From positions 1-64,000 of the forward strand of contig JANOKS010000138.1 of assembly GCA_031419455.1 (NCBI GenBank): a stretch of 64,000 nucleotides of DNA, read 5' to 3'. Positions 7,980 through 16,323 of this stretch are shown here, piece by piece. The stretch is from UBA7672 sp031419455 (GTDB taxonomy: Bacteria > Pseudomonadota > Alphaproteobacteria > Caulobacterales > Hyphomonadaceae). Every line of letters begins with the position of its first letter. Position 1 is the stretch's first letter. The position numbers were made by a program, and so were the translations under genes. Under the pieces are notes generated by a model. That model saw only the letters and a program-made list of their open reading frames with translations. It had not been told where the DNA came from and searched no databases.

Positions 7980-8504
7980 CTATCCGAGCCGGGCGCTGAT
8001 CGTGCCGAACGTGTCGCGCGCGTCATAGACCATCGGCGCGCCTGAGCGTTTTACGCCCCGGCCGATGCGGAATTCCATCGCGTGCTCGTAGACTGTGCGC
8101 ATCTCCACAGTCTCGTACTCGGTACGAACCGTGATCGGCACAAGCCTGTTGGAGCAGCCCGCGAGTCCGCAGGACCGCTGGACGACATACTGGGTGTCGT
8201 ACCCATATTCGGTATTGTAGCGGCGCTTTGCATCGGCGTCGGTGTCGGCGTTGATGATCTCGAACCAGTCGCCGCCATTGTCGAGCGTCACCTGGGCGGC
8301 CCGCATCAGCGCATAGTCCTGGACCTCCGCCGACGACATGCGCGGCGCCCCGCGATAGGTCACGCGGAAGCGGTCGTTCTCGATACGCTGGTCAGTGTAC
8401 CCGGCGCCGTTCGCCGACTGGGCCGGCGAATAGGCCGGCGCCGAGGCGCAGGCGCCCAGCGTCAGCAGAGCTGAAATGGCCGATGCGAAGAGAATGCGTT
8501 TCAT
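7980..8504 (-). CDS. CC0125/CC1285-type lipoprotein
   Basis: 174 residues: signal MKRILFASAISALLTLGAC with lipobox, then a small domain with FRVTYRGAP...QDYALMRAAQVTLDNGGDWFEI. This pattern (a fRv.YrG stretch, then lmRAAqvtl..G..wFei) is the hallmark of a lipoprotein family named after Caulobacter CC0125/CC1285. Two cysteines (SCGLAGCSN) lie in a loop. Probably anchored in an envelope membrane. It is a paralogue of the next gene. Start ATG 8504 is preferred over the longer frame. Confidence 0.8.
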   Translation of the reverse strand: MKRILFASAISALLTLGACASAPAYSPAQSANGAGYTDQRIENDRFRVTYRGAPRMSSAEVQDYALMRAAQVTLDNGGDWFEIINADTDADAKRRYNTEYGYDTQYVVQRSCGLAGCSNRLVPITVRTEYETVEMRTVYEHAMEFRIGRGVKRSGAPMVYDARDTFGTISARLG

Positions 8505-8584
8505 AGGAATGCCCCGTGCAGATGACGCCAACAGGGATTCAACGTTTGAACTGTGAATTCATTCCGCATCGCGGCGAGAAATTT

Positions 8585-8959
8585 TCAGCCGACCTTGTCG
8601 CGCAGCGAGGCGAGGGTTGCCTTGGCGTCATGTTGCTTCGGGCCGCCAGCCAGCGTCTCGCCCTTGCCCATGACGATGATCAGCGTCTGGGTCGACTTGC
8701 CGTCCGTCTTGCCATCGACCTTGTTGGCGATCTCGAACCATTCCTGTCCCTTGTCGAGCGTCACCTGGGCTGCGCGCGCCATCACCCGGTCGCTGACCTG
8801 GCGCGACGTCGTTCCTTCAGGCGCGACATAGGCGATGCGATAGCGCGAGCCTGACATGGATTCCTCGGTGAAGGCGGACGGATTGCCGTCCGGCATCCCC
8901 GGAATGCTCGAACACGCCGCGGCGGCGACAAGCGCCAGCGCTGCAAATGCATGTCTCAT
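8585..8959 (-). CDS. CC0125/CC1285-type lipoprotein (second copy)
   Basis: 124 residues: signal MRHAFAALALVAAAAC, then YRIAYVAPEG...VMARAAQVTLDKGQEWFEI, clearly the same fold as the neighbouring 7980-8504 gene but lacking its Cys-rich C-terminal part. RBS GGAGG precedes the ATG at 8959. The pair probably arose by duplication. Function unknown. Confidence 0.78.
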   Translation of the reverse strand: MRHAFAALALVAAAACSSIPGMPDGNPSAFTEESMSGSRYRIAYVAPEGTTSRQVSDRVMARAAQVTLDKGQEWFEIANKVDGKTDGKSTQTLIIVMGKGETLAGGPKQHDAKATLASLRDKVG

Positions 8960-9021
8960 GGGTGGTCCTCCGTCACGCTTTTCCCGACCGCACTCTACGC
9001 CCGGATTGTCCGCAGGTTCCA

Positions 9022-10605
9022 TCACGGCGAGCGCGGCAGAAACTCCGGCGTCTTGCGCGCCTTGGTTCGCTGCTCATAGGCGTAGGCGAGGCCGATCAGC
9101 GTCGACTCCGACCAGGCGGGGCCGAAGAAGGAGAGCCCCACAGGAAGATCGCGGACATCGCCCATCGGCACGGTGATGTGCGGATAACCAGCGACGGCGG
9201 CGAGGGCGGAGGCCGAGCCGAGGAAGTGGTCGCCTGTCACCAGGTCGGTCGTCCAGGCCGGTCCGCCGGTCGGCGCGACGATGGCGATGATGTTCTGGCC
9301 GGCGAGCAGCCTGTCGATGCCTTCCTTGCCTGCGAGGCGTGCGGCGGTCGCCTTCGCATCGATGTAGGATTTTTCGGTGAGGGCAGGCGCTTTCGCGGCT
9401 TCTTCAAGCAGGTCCTGGTTGAAGAATTCGAGTTCGGCAGGCGTCGCGGCGTTGAAGGCGATCAGGTCATCCAGGGAGCGGGTCTTCACCTTGTCGGCCG
9501 GCGTTGAGGCCAGATAAGCATTGAGCCCGTCCTTGAATTCGGCCAGCAGGATCGCGAACTCAGCGCCTGAGATTTGGCCGCGGGTCGGAAACTCCGCGAT
9601 ATCGACAAGCTCCGCGCCTGCCTCTTTCAGTTCAGCAAGCGCTTGCTCGAACGCCGCGTCCGTAGGTCCGTGATAGCCCGCGAGGAACCGCGCGACGCCG
9701 ATGCGCTTGCCCTGCAGCGCGTTCGCATCGAGCGCCTGGGTGTAGTCTTGCTTGCGCGCATCGGCCTCGGCGGTCGCCGGATCGCTCGCGTCGGACCCGG
9801 CGATCACGGTGAGCATCAGGGCGGCGTCTGAGACCGACAGCGTCATCGGCCCCGCCGTGTCCTGCGTTGCGCTGATCGGCACGATGAAGGTGCGGGGCAC
9901 GAGGCCCACGGTCGGCTTGAGCCCCACAATGCCGTTGGCGGAGGCGGGGCAGACGATCGAGCCGTCCGTCTCCGTGCCGATCGTGCCGGCGGCAAGGCCG
10001 GCCGCCATGGCTGAGCCGGAGCCCGACGATGAGCCGCAGGGATTCCTGTCCAGCACGTGCGGGTTGCGGGTCTGCCCGCCAACGCCGCTCCAGCCGGAGG
10101 TGGAGTTGTTGGAGCGGAAATTGGCCCACTCGCTGAGATTGGTCTTGCCGAGAATGACGGCGCCTGCCGCCCTCAGCCGGGCGGCCAGAGGCGAATCGCG
10201 GCCGGTGACATTGTCCTGCAGCGCCAGCGATCCCGCCGTCGTCGCCATCGGCCCTGCCGCCTCGATATTGTCCTTCAGCAGGATCGGCACGCCATGCAGG
10301 GGCCCAGGCGCCGCTCCGCTCGCCAGCGCTGCATCGCGCGCCTGGGCTTCGGTGAGGGCGTCGGGATTGATGGCGAGCACGGCATTCAGCATCGGCCCCG
10401 CATCGTCCACGACGGCGATGCGGTCGAGGAAGGCCTGCGTCACGACCGCCGATGTTGTCTTCCTGTCGCGGATGTCTGCGGCGATCTCCTGGATCGTGCG
10501 CGGCGCAACGACCAGCGAAGCGAAGCCCTCAAGCGGAGGGGAGGGCGCCGGCTGACACGCGGTTGCGAAAAGCGCGCCCGCCGCCGCGAGAAGAATTCTT
10601 TGCAT
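9022..10605 (-). CDS. secreted amidase-signature enzyme (lipoprotein)
   Basis: 527 residues. Signal peptide MQRILLAAAGALFATACQ with a lipobox-like Cys. The amidase signature fold shows its Ser-cisSer-Lys triad: ILLKDNIEA (Lys), CGSSSGSGSAMAAG (cis-Ser region) and TETDGSIVCPASANG (nucleophile Ser). Members hydrolyse carboxamides; close relatives include peptide amidases and 6-aminohexanoate-type amidases, so the substrate is open. An envelope location is inferred from the signal. The start is set at 10605 by the signal peptide and the GGAGGGG RBS. Confidence 0.9.
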   Translation of the reverse strand: MQRILLAAAGALFATACQPAPSPPLEGFASLVVAPRTIQEIAADIRDRKTTSAVVTQAFLDRIAVVDDAGPMLNAVLAINPDALTEAQARDAALASGAAPGPLHGVPILLKDNIEAAGPMATTAGSLALQDNVTGRDSPLAARLRAAGAVILGKTNLSEWANFRSNNSTSGWSGVGGQTRNPHVLDRNPCGSSSGSGSAMAAGLAAGTIGTETDGSIVCPASANGIVGLKPTVGLVPRTFIVPISATQDTAGPMTLSVSDAALMLTVIAGSDASDPATAEADARKQDYTQALDANALQGKRIGVARFLAGYHGPTDAAFEQALAELKEAGAELVDIAEFPTRGQISGAEFAILLAEFKDGLNAYLASTPADKVKTRSLDDLIAFNAATPAELEFFNQDLLEEAAKAPALTEKSYIDAKATAARLAGKEGIDRLLAGQNIIAIVAPTGGPAWTTDLVTGDHFLGSASALAAVAGYPHITVPMGDVRDLPVGLSFFGPAWSESTLIGLAYAYEQRTKARKTPEFLPRSP

Positions 10606-10818
10606 CGACCCCTCCGTCATCAGCCGCGACCACATCATTCGCGGCAGACGCTGTCGAGTGGGTCGCCCAAAAGCCTTCTCGCCTGCGCGGTTCTGGTAAC
10701 TGTTTCGGCGTTTGGCGCGATCAACGGCGAACCTTGAAAGCCCGAGCCGCAGCGCGTTCAACCCGCCTGCGCAAAGGGTTACCTTCCTCCGGGCTCAGTC
10801 GCTGTGCGCCTTCGTGCG

Positions 10819-10826
10819 ATGGTTAA
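10819..10826. promoter_or_regulatory. CtrA-type half-site upstream of giant repeat gene
   Basis: ATGGTTAA is the reverse complement of TTAACCAT, a known CtrA-associated 8-mer in Caulobacter. It lies 157-164 bases before the preferred ATG (10983) of the octad-repeat gene. A single 8-mer can occur by chance. The gap 10606-10982 otherwise shows no clear gene. Confidence 0.35.
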
Positions 10827-10982
10827 CACGCCACGCGAGCGAGGCGCATTTACCCGCGCAACCCGTTGGGACTCAACGTGAATCGGCAAAATTTGCCGGA
10901 AACGGGATGGAAACCATTCAGTGTGAAAAGTGCGCCCGTAGAGGTCGGCGAATCGGCCTCCACGGAATTGCGCGTCGACCGA

Positions 10983-13900
10983 ATGTCGACTGAAGACTAC
11001 GACCAGGATGGTCCGGACATGTCGATTTCAGCCCTGTCGGTCGCGCAGATCCGCGCTCTGTCCGCCACAGCCATCCAGAGCCTCTCCACAACCTCAATCC
11101 AGTCGCTGACGACGACGCAGGTCTCTGCGTTCACCACGACCGGCATTGGGGCCTTCTCCTCGACGCAGTTCGGGGACTTCTCGACCACGCAGGTCCGGGC
11201 GCTGCAAACGACGCAGATCCCGTCGATCAACTCAAGCGTCAGCTTCACATCCGGCCAGCTGCTGGTGCTCAGCGCCCAGCAGCTCGGCGTGATGGCGACG
11301 GCGCAGGTCGCCACCTTCGAGACGACCGCCATTGCAGGCTTCAGCACCTCGCAGATCCTGGGATTTTCCTCCACCAACCTTTCCGCGCTCGACGCCACGC
11401 AGGCCGGCGCGCTGACGACGACGCAGATCGGCTCGTTCTCGACGACGCAGGTCGGCGGCCTCAACGCGACGGATATTGCTGAGTTCGACGCTACCCAGGT
11501 TGGCGCATTCACGCGCACGCAAGTCGTGCGGCTGGGAACCGAATCGGTCGCCGCGCTCGACACCACGCAGATCGCCGCGATCGCGCCGACGGTCCTGCAG
11601 GCGCTGTCCACGACGCAGCTCGCCGCGCTGGAAGCCGCGGATGTTGCAGAATTCACCGCGACGCAGATCGCCTCGCTCTCGACCACGCAGGTCCGCGGAC
11701 TCAGCACCACATTCGTCTCCGGCCTCAGTGATTCGCAGGTTGCGGCGCTGACCACCACGCAGCTCGGTTCCCTGACCACCACCAGCCTTTCGGCGCTGGA
11801 AGCCACCCAGACCGCGGCGATGACGACGACGCAGGTAAGGGCGCTCTCCACCACGCAGCTGGTCGCTCTCAACGCAACCGATGTCGGCGAGTTCACGACC
11901 GCGCAGGTCGCAGCCCTCACCAACACGCAGGCCCAGTCGCTGACCTCGACACAGCTCGGCGGCTTCGCCGACACGCAGATCCAGGCGTTGACGACGACGC
12001 AGCTGGCGTCGATGTCGACCACGCAGGTCCGCAACTTCTCGACCGACATTCTCGCAGCGATGGACACGACGCAGGTCGCCGGCCTCACCGCGACGCAGGT
12101 CGCCGCCGTCACCACCACCAACCTCAACGCGCTTGATGCGTCCAAGCTGAACGCGCTGTCGACCACGCAGGTGCGCGGCCTGACCACCACGCAGCTCTCC
12201 TCGCTCGACGGCACGGCGCTCTCCGCACTCGACGGCACGCGCTATGGCGCGCTGCTCGCGACGCAGGTGAAAGCCTTCTCGACCACGCAGGTCGCCGGCA
12301 TGGAAGCCTCCGACGTCGCCAAGTTCGGCACGACGCAGCTGGCCGCCATGAGCCTTGCCCAGGTCGGCGTGCTGACCACCACCGGCATCGCCGATCTCGC
12401 AGCGACGCAGATGCAAGCGTTCGCGACGACGCAGCTCAACAGCCTGTCGACGACGAACCTCAACGCGCTCAACGACACGCAGATGGCCGCGCTGACGACG
12501 ACTCAGATCGCCGGTCTTTCGACCACGCAGGCGGCGGCCATCTCGGCCACCAACGTTTCGGCCCTGACAACCACGCAGGCCGGCGCCTTCACCGCGACGC
12601 AGCTCGCACGCCTGTCGAGCGATGCGCTGATCGCCTTCGACACGACGCAGTTCGCCGCCCTCAGCGCGACGCAGGTCCGCGCGTTGACCACGACGCAGCT
12701 CGGCAACCTCGAAGCCGCTGACATTTCCGAGTTCACCACGACACAGATTGCGGGCCTCGCCACCACGCAGGTTCGCGGCTTGACCGACACAGCCATCGGT
12801 GCGCTTGCCGCCACGCAGGTTGCGGCCCTCACCACGGCTCAGGTCCAGTCGCTCAACACCACATCTCTGGTCGCCTTCGCCGACACCCAGATCGGCGCGC
12901 TGACGACGACGCAGGTTGCATCGCTCACCACGACGCAGGTCGCCGCCCTCGACGCGACCAATGTCGCAGCACTCGCCGGCACGCAGGTCGCGGCCTTCAC
13001 GGCGGCCCAGGTCGTCTCGCTTGGCTCGACGAATTTTGCGCTGCTCGATGCGACGCAGGTCGCGGCGGTCACCACGACGCAGATGCGCGCGCTCACGACC
13101 ACGCAGGTCGCAAACATCGACGCGGCCCAGGTTGCCTCGTTCACCACGACGCAGCTGACCTCGCTCAACGCCACGCAGATCAAGTCGCTCTCGACCACGA
13201 ACCTGTCCGCGCTCGACACCACCCAGATGGCCTCGCTGAGCGCGACGCAGATCGCGGCGCTGACGACGACCCAGGTCGCCGGCCTTGCTTCGGGCGATAT
13301 CGGCGAAATGACGACCACGCAGGTCCAGGCGCTGGTCACGACGCAGATGGGCGCTCTTGCGACCGAAGCGGTCGCCGCTCTGGCCGCTACGCAAGTCGCA
13401 GCGCTCCGCACCACGCAGGTGCAGGGCCTTACCACGACGCAGCTGAACGCGCTGGATACGTCCGACATTGCCGAGTTCTCGACGACGCAGATTGCCTCTC
13501 TGACCACCGCACAAGTCGCTGGCCTGTCCTCCACCGGCGTGGCTGCGCTGGCCGCCACGCAAGTGACCGCGCTCTCGACCACCCAGGTTGCGGCGCTCAC
13601 CTCGACCAGCGTCTCGGCGTTGGATGCGACGCAGGTCGCCGCGATGACGACGACGCAGGTCAAGGCGCTGACCGCGACGCAGATCGGTGGGCTGGATGCG
13701 GCGGACGTCGCAGAATTCACCACGACCCAGATTGGCGCGCTGCAGAATACGCAGCTTGTCGCGCTCACCTCGACCAACATGGCGAGCCTTGCCGAAACGC
13801 AGGTCGCGGCCATCTCGGCGATCGGCGTCAAGGCGCTGTCGACCACCAACTTCGCAGCCCTTGTCGAAACGCAGCTGGCGGCGCTGACGACGACGCATGT

Positions 13901-16184
13901 CGCGTCGCTGACAACCTCGCAGCTCTCGGCGCTCACCTCGACCAAGTTCATGAGTTTCACCGAGACGCAACTCGGCGCCCTGACCGTCACGCAGATCGCG
14001 GCGGTGTCGGAGACCAACCTGTCGGCGCTCGAAGCGACGCAGGTGAATGCGCTCTCGACCACCCAGTTGCAGAAGCTGACCACGGCGCAGCTCAACGGCC
14101 TCTCGACCACCGACATGGCGGAGTTCACGACGACGCAGGTTGGCGCCTTCACGACATCGCAGGTGCGCGGCCTGTCGACGACAAACATCGGCGCCTTCTC
14201 GGACACGCAGGTCGGCGCGCTGACCACGACGCAGCTTGCCTCGCTGACGACCACCAACCTCTCGGCGCTCGACGCCACGCAGGTGGCCGCACTATCGACG
14301 ACACAGGTCCGCTCGCTGTCGGCCAGCCAGATCACCGGTCTCTCGGCGGCCGACGTCGCCGAACTCACGACCGACCAGGTCGGTGCGCTGACGCAGACAC
14401 AGGCACAGGGCCTCACCGCGACGAACCTGGCTGATCTTGGCGACACGCAGATCCAGGCCTTCGCCACGACGGCGTTGCGCGCGCTCTCGACTGCAAACTT
14501 CGCCTCGCTCGATGAGACACAGCTGGCGGCTCTCACCACCGCTCAGGTTGCGTCGCTGACCAACAGCCAGCTCAATGCGCTGAACACCACCAAGGTTGGC
14601 GCGCTGCTCGATACGCAGATCGCCGCCTTCACGACCACGCAGGTCGCGGGCCTGTCGACGACCAATCTGACGTCGCTGGATGCAACGCAGCTGGGCGCCC
14701 TGACCAACACGCAGGTCGCGGCCCTGACGACTTCGCAGGTTGCTGGCCTCACCACCACCAATGTCGGCGCGTTGACGGAAACGCAGGTCGGCGCCCTGAC
14801 GACGACGCAGGTCAAGGCGCTATCGACCGCCAACCTGTCGGCGCTCGATGCGACGCAGGTCGGCGCGCTGACGACGACGCAGATCGGCCAGCTGACCTCC
14901 ACGCAGGCGGCGGCGCTCACCGCGACCGACATCACCGAACTTTCGGCGGAACAACTTGGCGCCTTCAGCGGCACGCTGCTCGCCAGGCTGACGACGGATG
15001 CGGTGGTTGCACTTGATGCAACGCAGGTCGCCGAACTCAACACGACGCAGCTGCAATCCTTCACGACGACGCAGATCGGGGCGCTCACCGCCGCCGACAT
15101 GCCCGATTTCAACGAGACGCAGCTGGCCAGCCTGACGGGCACGCAAGTCCGCGCGCTCTCCACCACGGCAGTCGCGGCCCTGGTCGAGACGCAGGTTGCG
15201 GCGCTGACGACGACACAGGTCCAGTCGCTGTCCACGACCTCGCTCTCCGATCTCGCGGCGACGCAGGTTGCGGCGATGACGACGACGCAGGTCCGCGCGA
15301 TCTCCACCGTCCAGATCGCGGCGCTGTCTACGACCGACGTCACCGAGTTCTCGACCGATCAGATCGCGGCGATGACCGTGACGCAGCTCGGCGCGTTCTC
15401 CTCGACCAAGTTCGCGGCAATGACGGATGCGCAGATCGCATCGATGACGCTGCAGCAGGTGCAGTCGATCTCCGCCACCAACCTGTCGGCGCTCGACCTG
15501 ACGCAGATGGCGGCGCTCACGACGACGCAGGTCGGCGGGCTCACCACGACGCAGCTCTCGGGCCTCTCGGTCACCAACCTGTCGGCGCTCGATGCGACGC
15601 AGTTCGGCGAACTGTCCACCACACAGGTCAAGGCGCTGTCCACGACGCAGGTCGCGGGCCTTGGCGCCACCGATGTCGCGGAAATGGCGGCTACCCAGCT
15701 TGCGGCGCTGACGACCACGCAGGTCGCCGCGCTGACATCGACCAACGTCGCCGCGCTTACGGACATGCAAGTCGGCTCGTTCGACACCAGCCAGCTGGCG
15801 CGCCTGACCAACACGGTCGTCAAGGCGCTGGATGCGACGCAGCTCGCCAGCCTGACGAGCACGCAGGTGCAGGCCTTCTCGACCTCGCAGGTTGCGGCGA
15901 TGGACCAGACCGACCTCGACGAGTTCACGGCGACGCAGGTTGCGGCGCTGACGACCGCCCAGGTCCGTGCGATCACCACCACCGTGATCGGCGCAATCTC
16001 GTCCACGGCGATCGGCGCGTTCGATACGACCCAGCTTGCTCAGCTGCAGGTCACGCAGCTGGACCAGCTCTCGACGACCAATCTGTCGGCGCTGACATCG
16101 ACGCAGATGAACGCCTTCACGGGCACGCAGGTCGCCTCGTTCGACGACCCGCAGCTCGAAGCCTACCTGCTCGGCCTCGGCTAA
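10983..16184 (+). CDS. giant octad-repeat protein, Thr/Gln/Ala-rich
   Basis: About 1733 residues (1772 if the TTG at 10866 is used; GTG 10923 and ATG 11019 are other candidates, and no start has a convincing RBS). From about residue 13 to the end the protein is an almost unbroken run of some 210 eight-residue repeats, consensus [L/F/M]-[T/S/D]-[T/A]-T-[Q/N]-[V/L/I]-x-[A/G/S]. Hydrophobics sit at positions 1 and 6; T2-x-x-Q5 looks like a helix N-cap box. I see no Cys, one His, very few Pro or aromatic residues other than Phe, and no GGxGxD RTX motif. No signal peptide or membrane segment is seen, so secretion, if any, would need a C-terminal signal; the tail ends LEAYLLGLG. The abundance of Thr and the GT41 gene next door suggest O-glycosylation. 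I know of no characterised homologue. Confidence 0.88.
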   Translation: MSTEDYDQDGPDMSISALSVAQIRALSATAIQSLSTTSIQSLTTTQVSAFTTTGIGAFSSTQFGDFSTTQVRALQTTQIPSINSSVSFTSGQLLVLSAQQLGVMATAQVATFETTAIAGFSTSQILGFSSTNLSALDATQAGALTTTQIGSFSTTQVGGLNATDIAEFDATQVGAFTRTQVVRLGTESVAALDTTQIAAIAPTVLQALSTTQLAALEAADVAEFTATQIASLSTTQVRGLSTTFVSGLSDSQVAALTTTQLGSLTTTSLSALEATQTAAMTTTQVRALSTTQLVALNATDVGEFTTAQVAALTNTQAQSLTSTQLGGFADTQIQALTTTQLASMSTTQVRNFSTDILAAMDTTQVAGLTATQVAAVTTTNLNALDASKLNALSTTQVRGLTTTQLSSLDGTALSALDGTRYGALLATQVKAFSTTQVAGMEASDVAKFGTTQLAAMSLAQVGVLTTTGIADLAATQMQAFATTQLNSLSTTNLNALNDTQMAALTTTQIAGLSTTQAAAISATNVSALTTTQAGAFTATQLARLSSDALIAFDTTQFAALSATQVRALTTTQLGNLEAADISEFTTTQIAGLATTQVRGLTDTAIGALAATQVAALTTAQVQSLNTTSLVAFADTQIGALTTTQVASLTTTQVAALDATNVAALAGTQVAAFTAAQVVSLGSTNFALLDATQVAAVTTTQMRALTTTQVANIDAAQVASFTTTQLTSLNATQIKSLSTTNLSALDTTQMASLSATQIAALTTTQVAGLASGDIGEMTTTQVQALVTTQMGALATEAVAALAATQVAALRTTQVQGLTTTQLNALDTSDIAEFSTTQIASLTTAQVAGLSSTGVAALAATQVTALSTTQVAALTSTSVSALDATQVAAMTTTQVKALTATQIGGLDAADVAEFTTTQIGALQNTQLVALTSTNMASLAETQVAAISAIGVKALSTTNFAALVETQLAALTTTHVASLTTSQLSALTSTKFMSFTETQLGALTVTQIAAVSETNLSALEATQVNALSTTQLQKLTTAQLNGLSTTDMAEFTTTQVGAFTTSQVRGLSTTNIGAFSDTQVGALTTTQLASLTTTNLSALDATQVAALSTTQVRSLSASQITGLSAADVAELTTDQVGALTQTQAQGLTATNLADLGDTQIQAFATTALRALSTANFASLDETQLAALTTAQVASLTNSQLNALNTTKVGALLDTQIAAFTTTQVAGLSTTNLTSLDATQLGALTNTQVAALTTSQVAGLTTTNVGALTETQVGALTTTQVKALSTANLSALDATQVGALTTTQIGQLTSTQAAALTATDITELSAEQLGAFSGTLLARLTTDAVVALDATQVAELNTTQLQSFTTTQIGALTAADMPDFNETQLASLTGTQVRALSTTAVAALVETQVAALTTTQVQSLSTTSLSDLAATQVAAMTTTQVRAISTVQIAALSTTDVTEFSTDQIAAMTVTQLGAFSSTKFAAMTDAQIASMTLQQVQSISATNLSALDLTQMAALTTTQVGGLTTTQLSGLSVTNLSALDATQFGELSTTQVKALSTTQVAGLGATDVAEMAATQLAALTTTQVAALTSTNVAALTDMQVGSFDTSQLARLTNTVVKALDATQLASLTSTQVQAFSTSQVAAMDQTDLDEFTATQVAALTTAQVRAITTTVIGAISSTAIGAFDTTQLAQLQVTQLDQLSTTNLSALTSTQMNAFTGTQVASFDDPQLEAYLLGLG
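11040..16150 (+). repeat. 24-bp coding repeats with higher-order modules
   Basis: The octads are encoded by degenerate 24-bp repeats with a core like ACCACGCAGGTC. Fifteen octads replace the Thr-Gln by Thr/Ala-Asp plus Glu (pattern x-[T/A]-D-[V/I]-x-E). Their Asp codons begin at 11472, 11640, 11880, 12312, 12720, 13296, 13464, 13704, 14112, 14352, 14928, 15096, 15336, 15672 and 15912. The gaps are exact multiples of 24 bp: 7, 10, 18, 17, 24, 7, 10, 17, 10, 24, 7, 10, 14 and 10 octads. The block 24-7-10-17-10 is followed by 24-7-10-14-10, pointing to duplication of about 1.6 kb with later loss of three octads. Confidence 0.9.
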
Positions 16185-16211
16185 GCCGCGGACCGCCAAG
16201 GGAAAACCATT

Positions 16212-16256
16212 TGCTGGAGCGGCGCGTAAACACGCCGCCCCAGCAGATTTACCTTT
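16212..16256 (+). terminator. intrinsic terminator after the repeat gene
   Basis: TGCTGG-A-GCGGCG (16212-16224) pairs with CGCCGC-C-CCAGCA (16233-16245) with one mismatch, followed by a T-rich tail (TTTACCTTTTATT). It lies 27 bases after the stop of the giant gene and before the GT41 gene, so the latter may have its own promoter or depend on read-through. Confidence 0.75.
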
Positions 16257-16323
16257 TATTGAGCAACGAACTTCAATCCTGACCGGCAGGGCGCGCGCTT
16301 GCGCCTGCTGATCAGGCCACGCC

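Noticed and set aside
11232..13970. 912-codon open frame on the minus strand opposite the octad gene
   Set aside because: It is the mirror of 24-bp codon repeats (Arg/Gly/Leu-rich shadow). Several other long frames exist there for the same reason, and none has a start signal or protein-like composition.
11040..16150. CRISPR-like regular repeats
   Set aside because: The repeat period is 24 bp without spacers, it is in frame and coding throughout, and there are no cas genes.
10983..16184. RTX toxin or RsaA-type S-layer protein
   Set aside because: There are no Ca-binding GGxGxD nonapeptides and no adjacent type I secretion genes. The octad pattern is unrelated.
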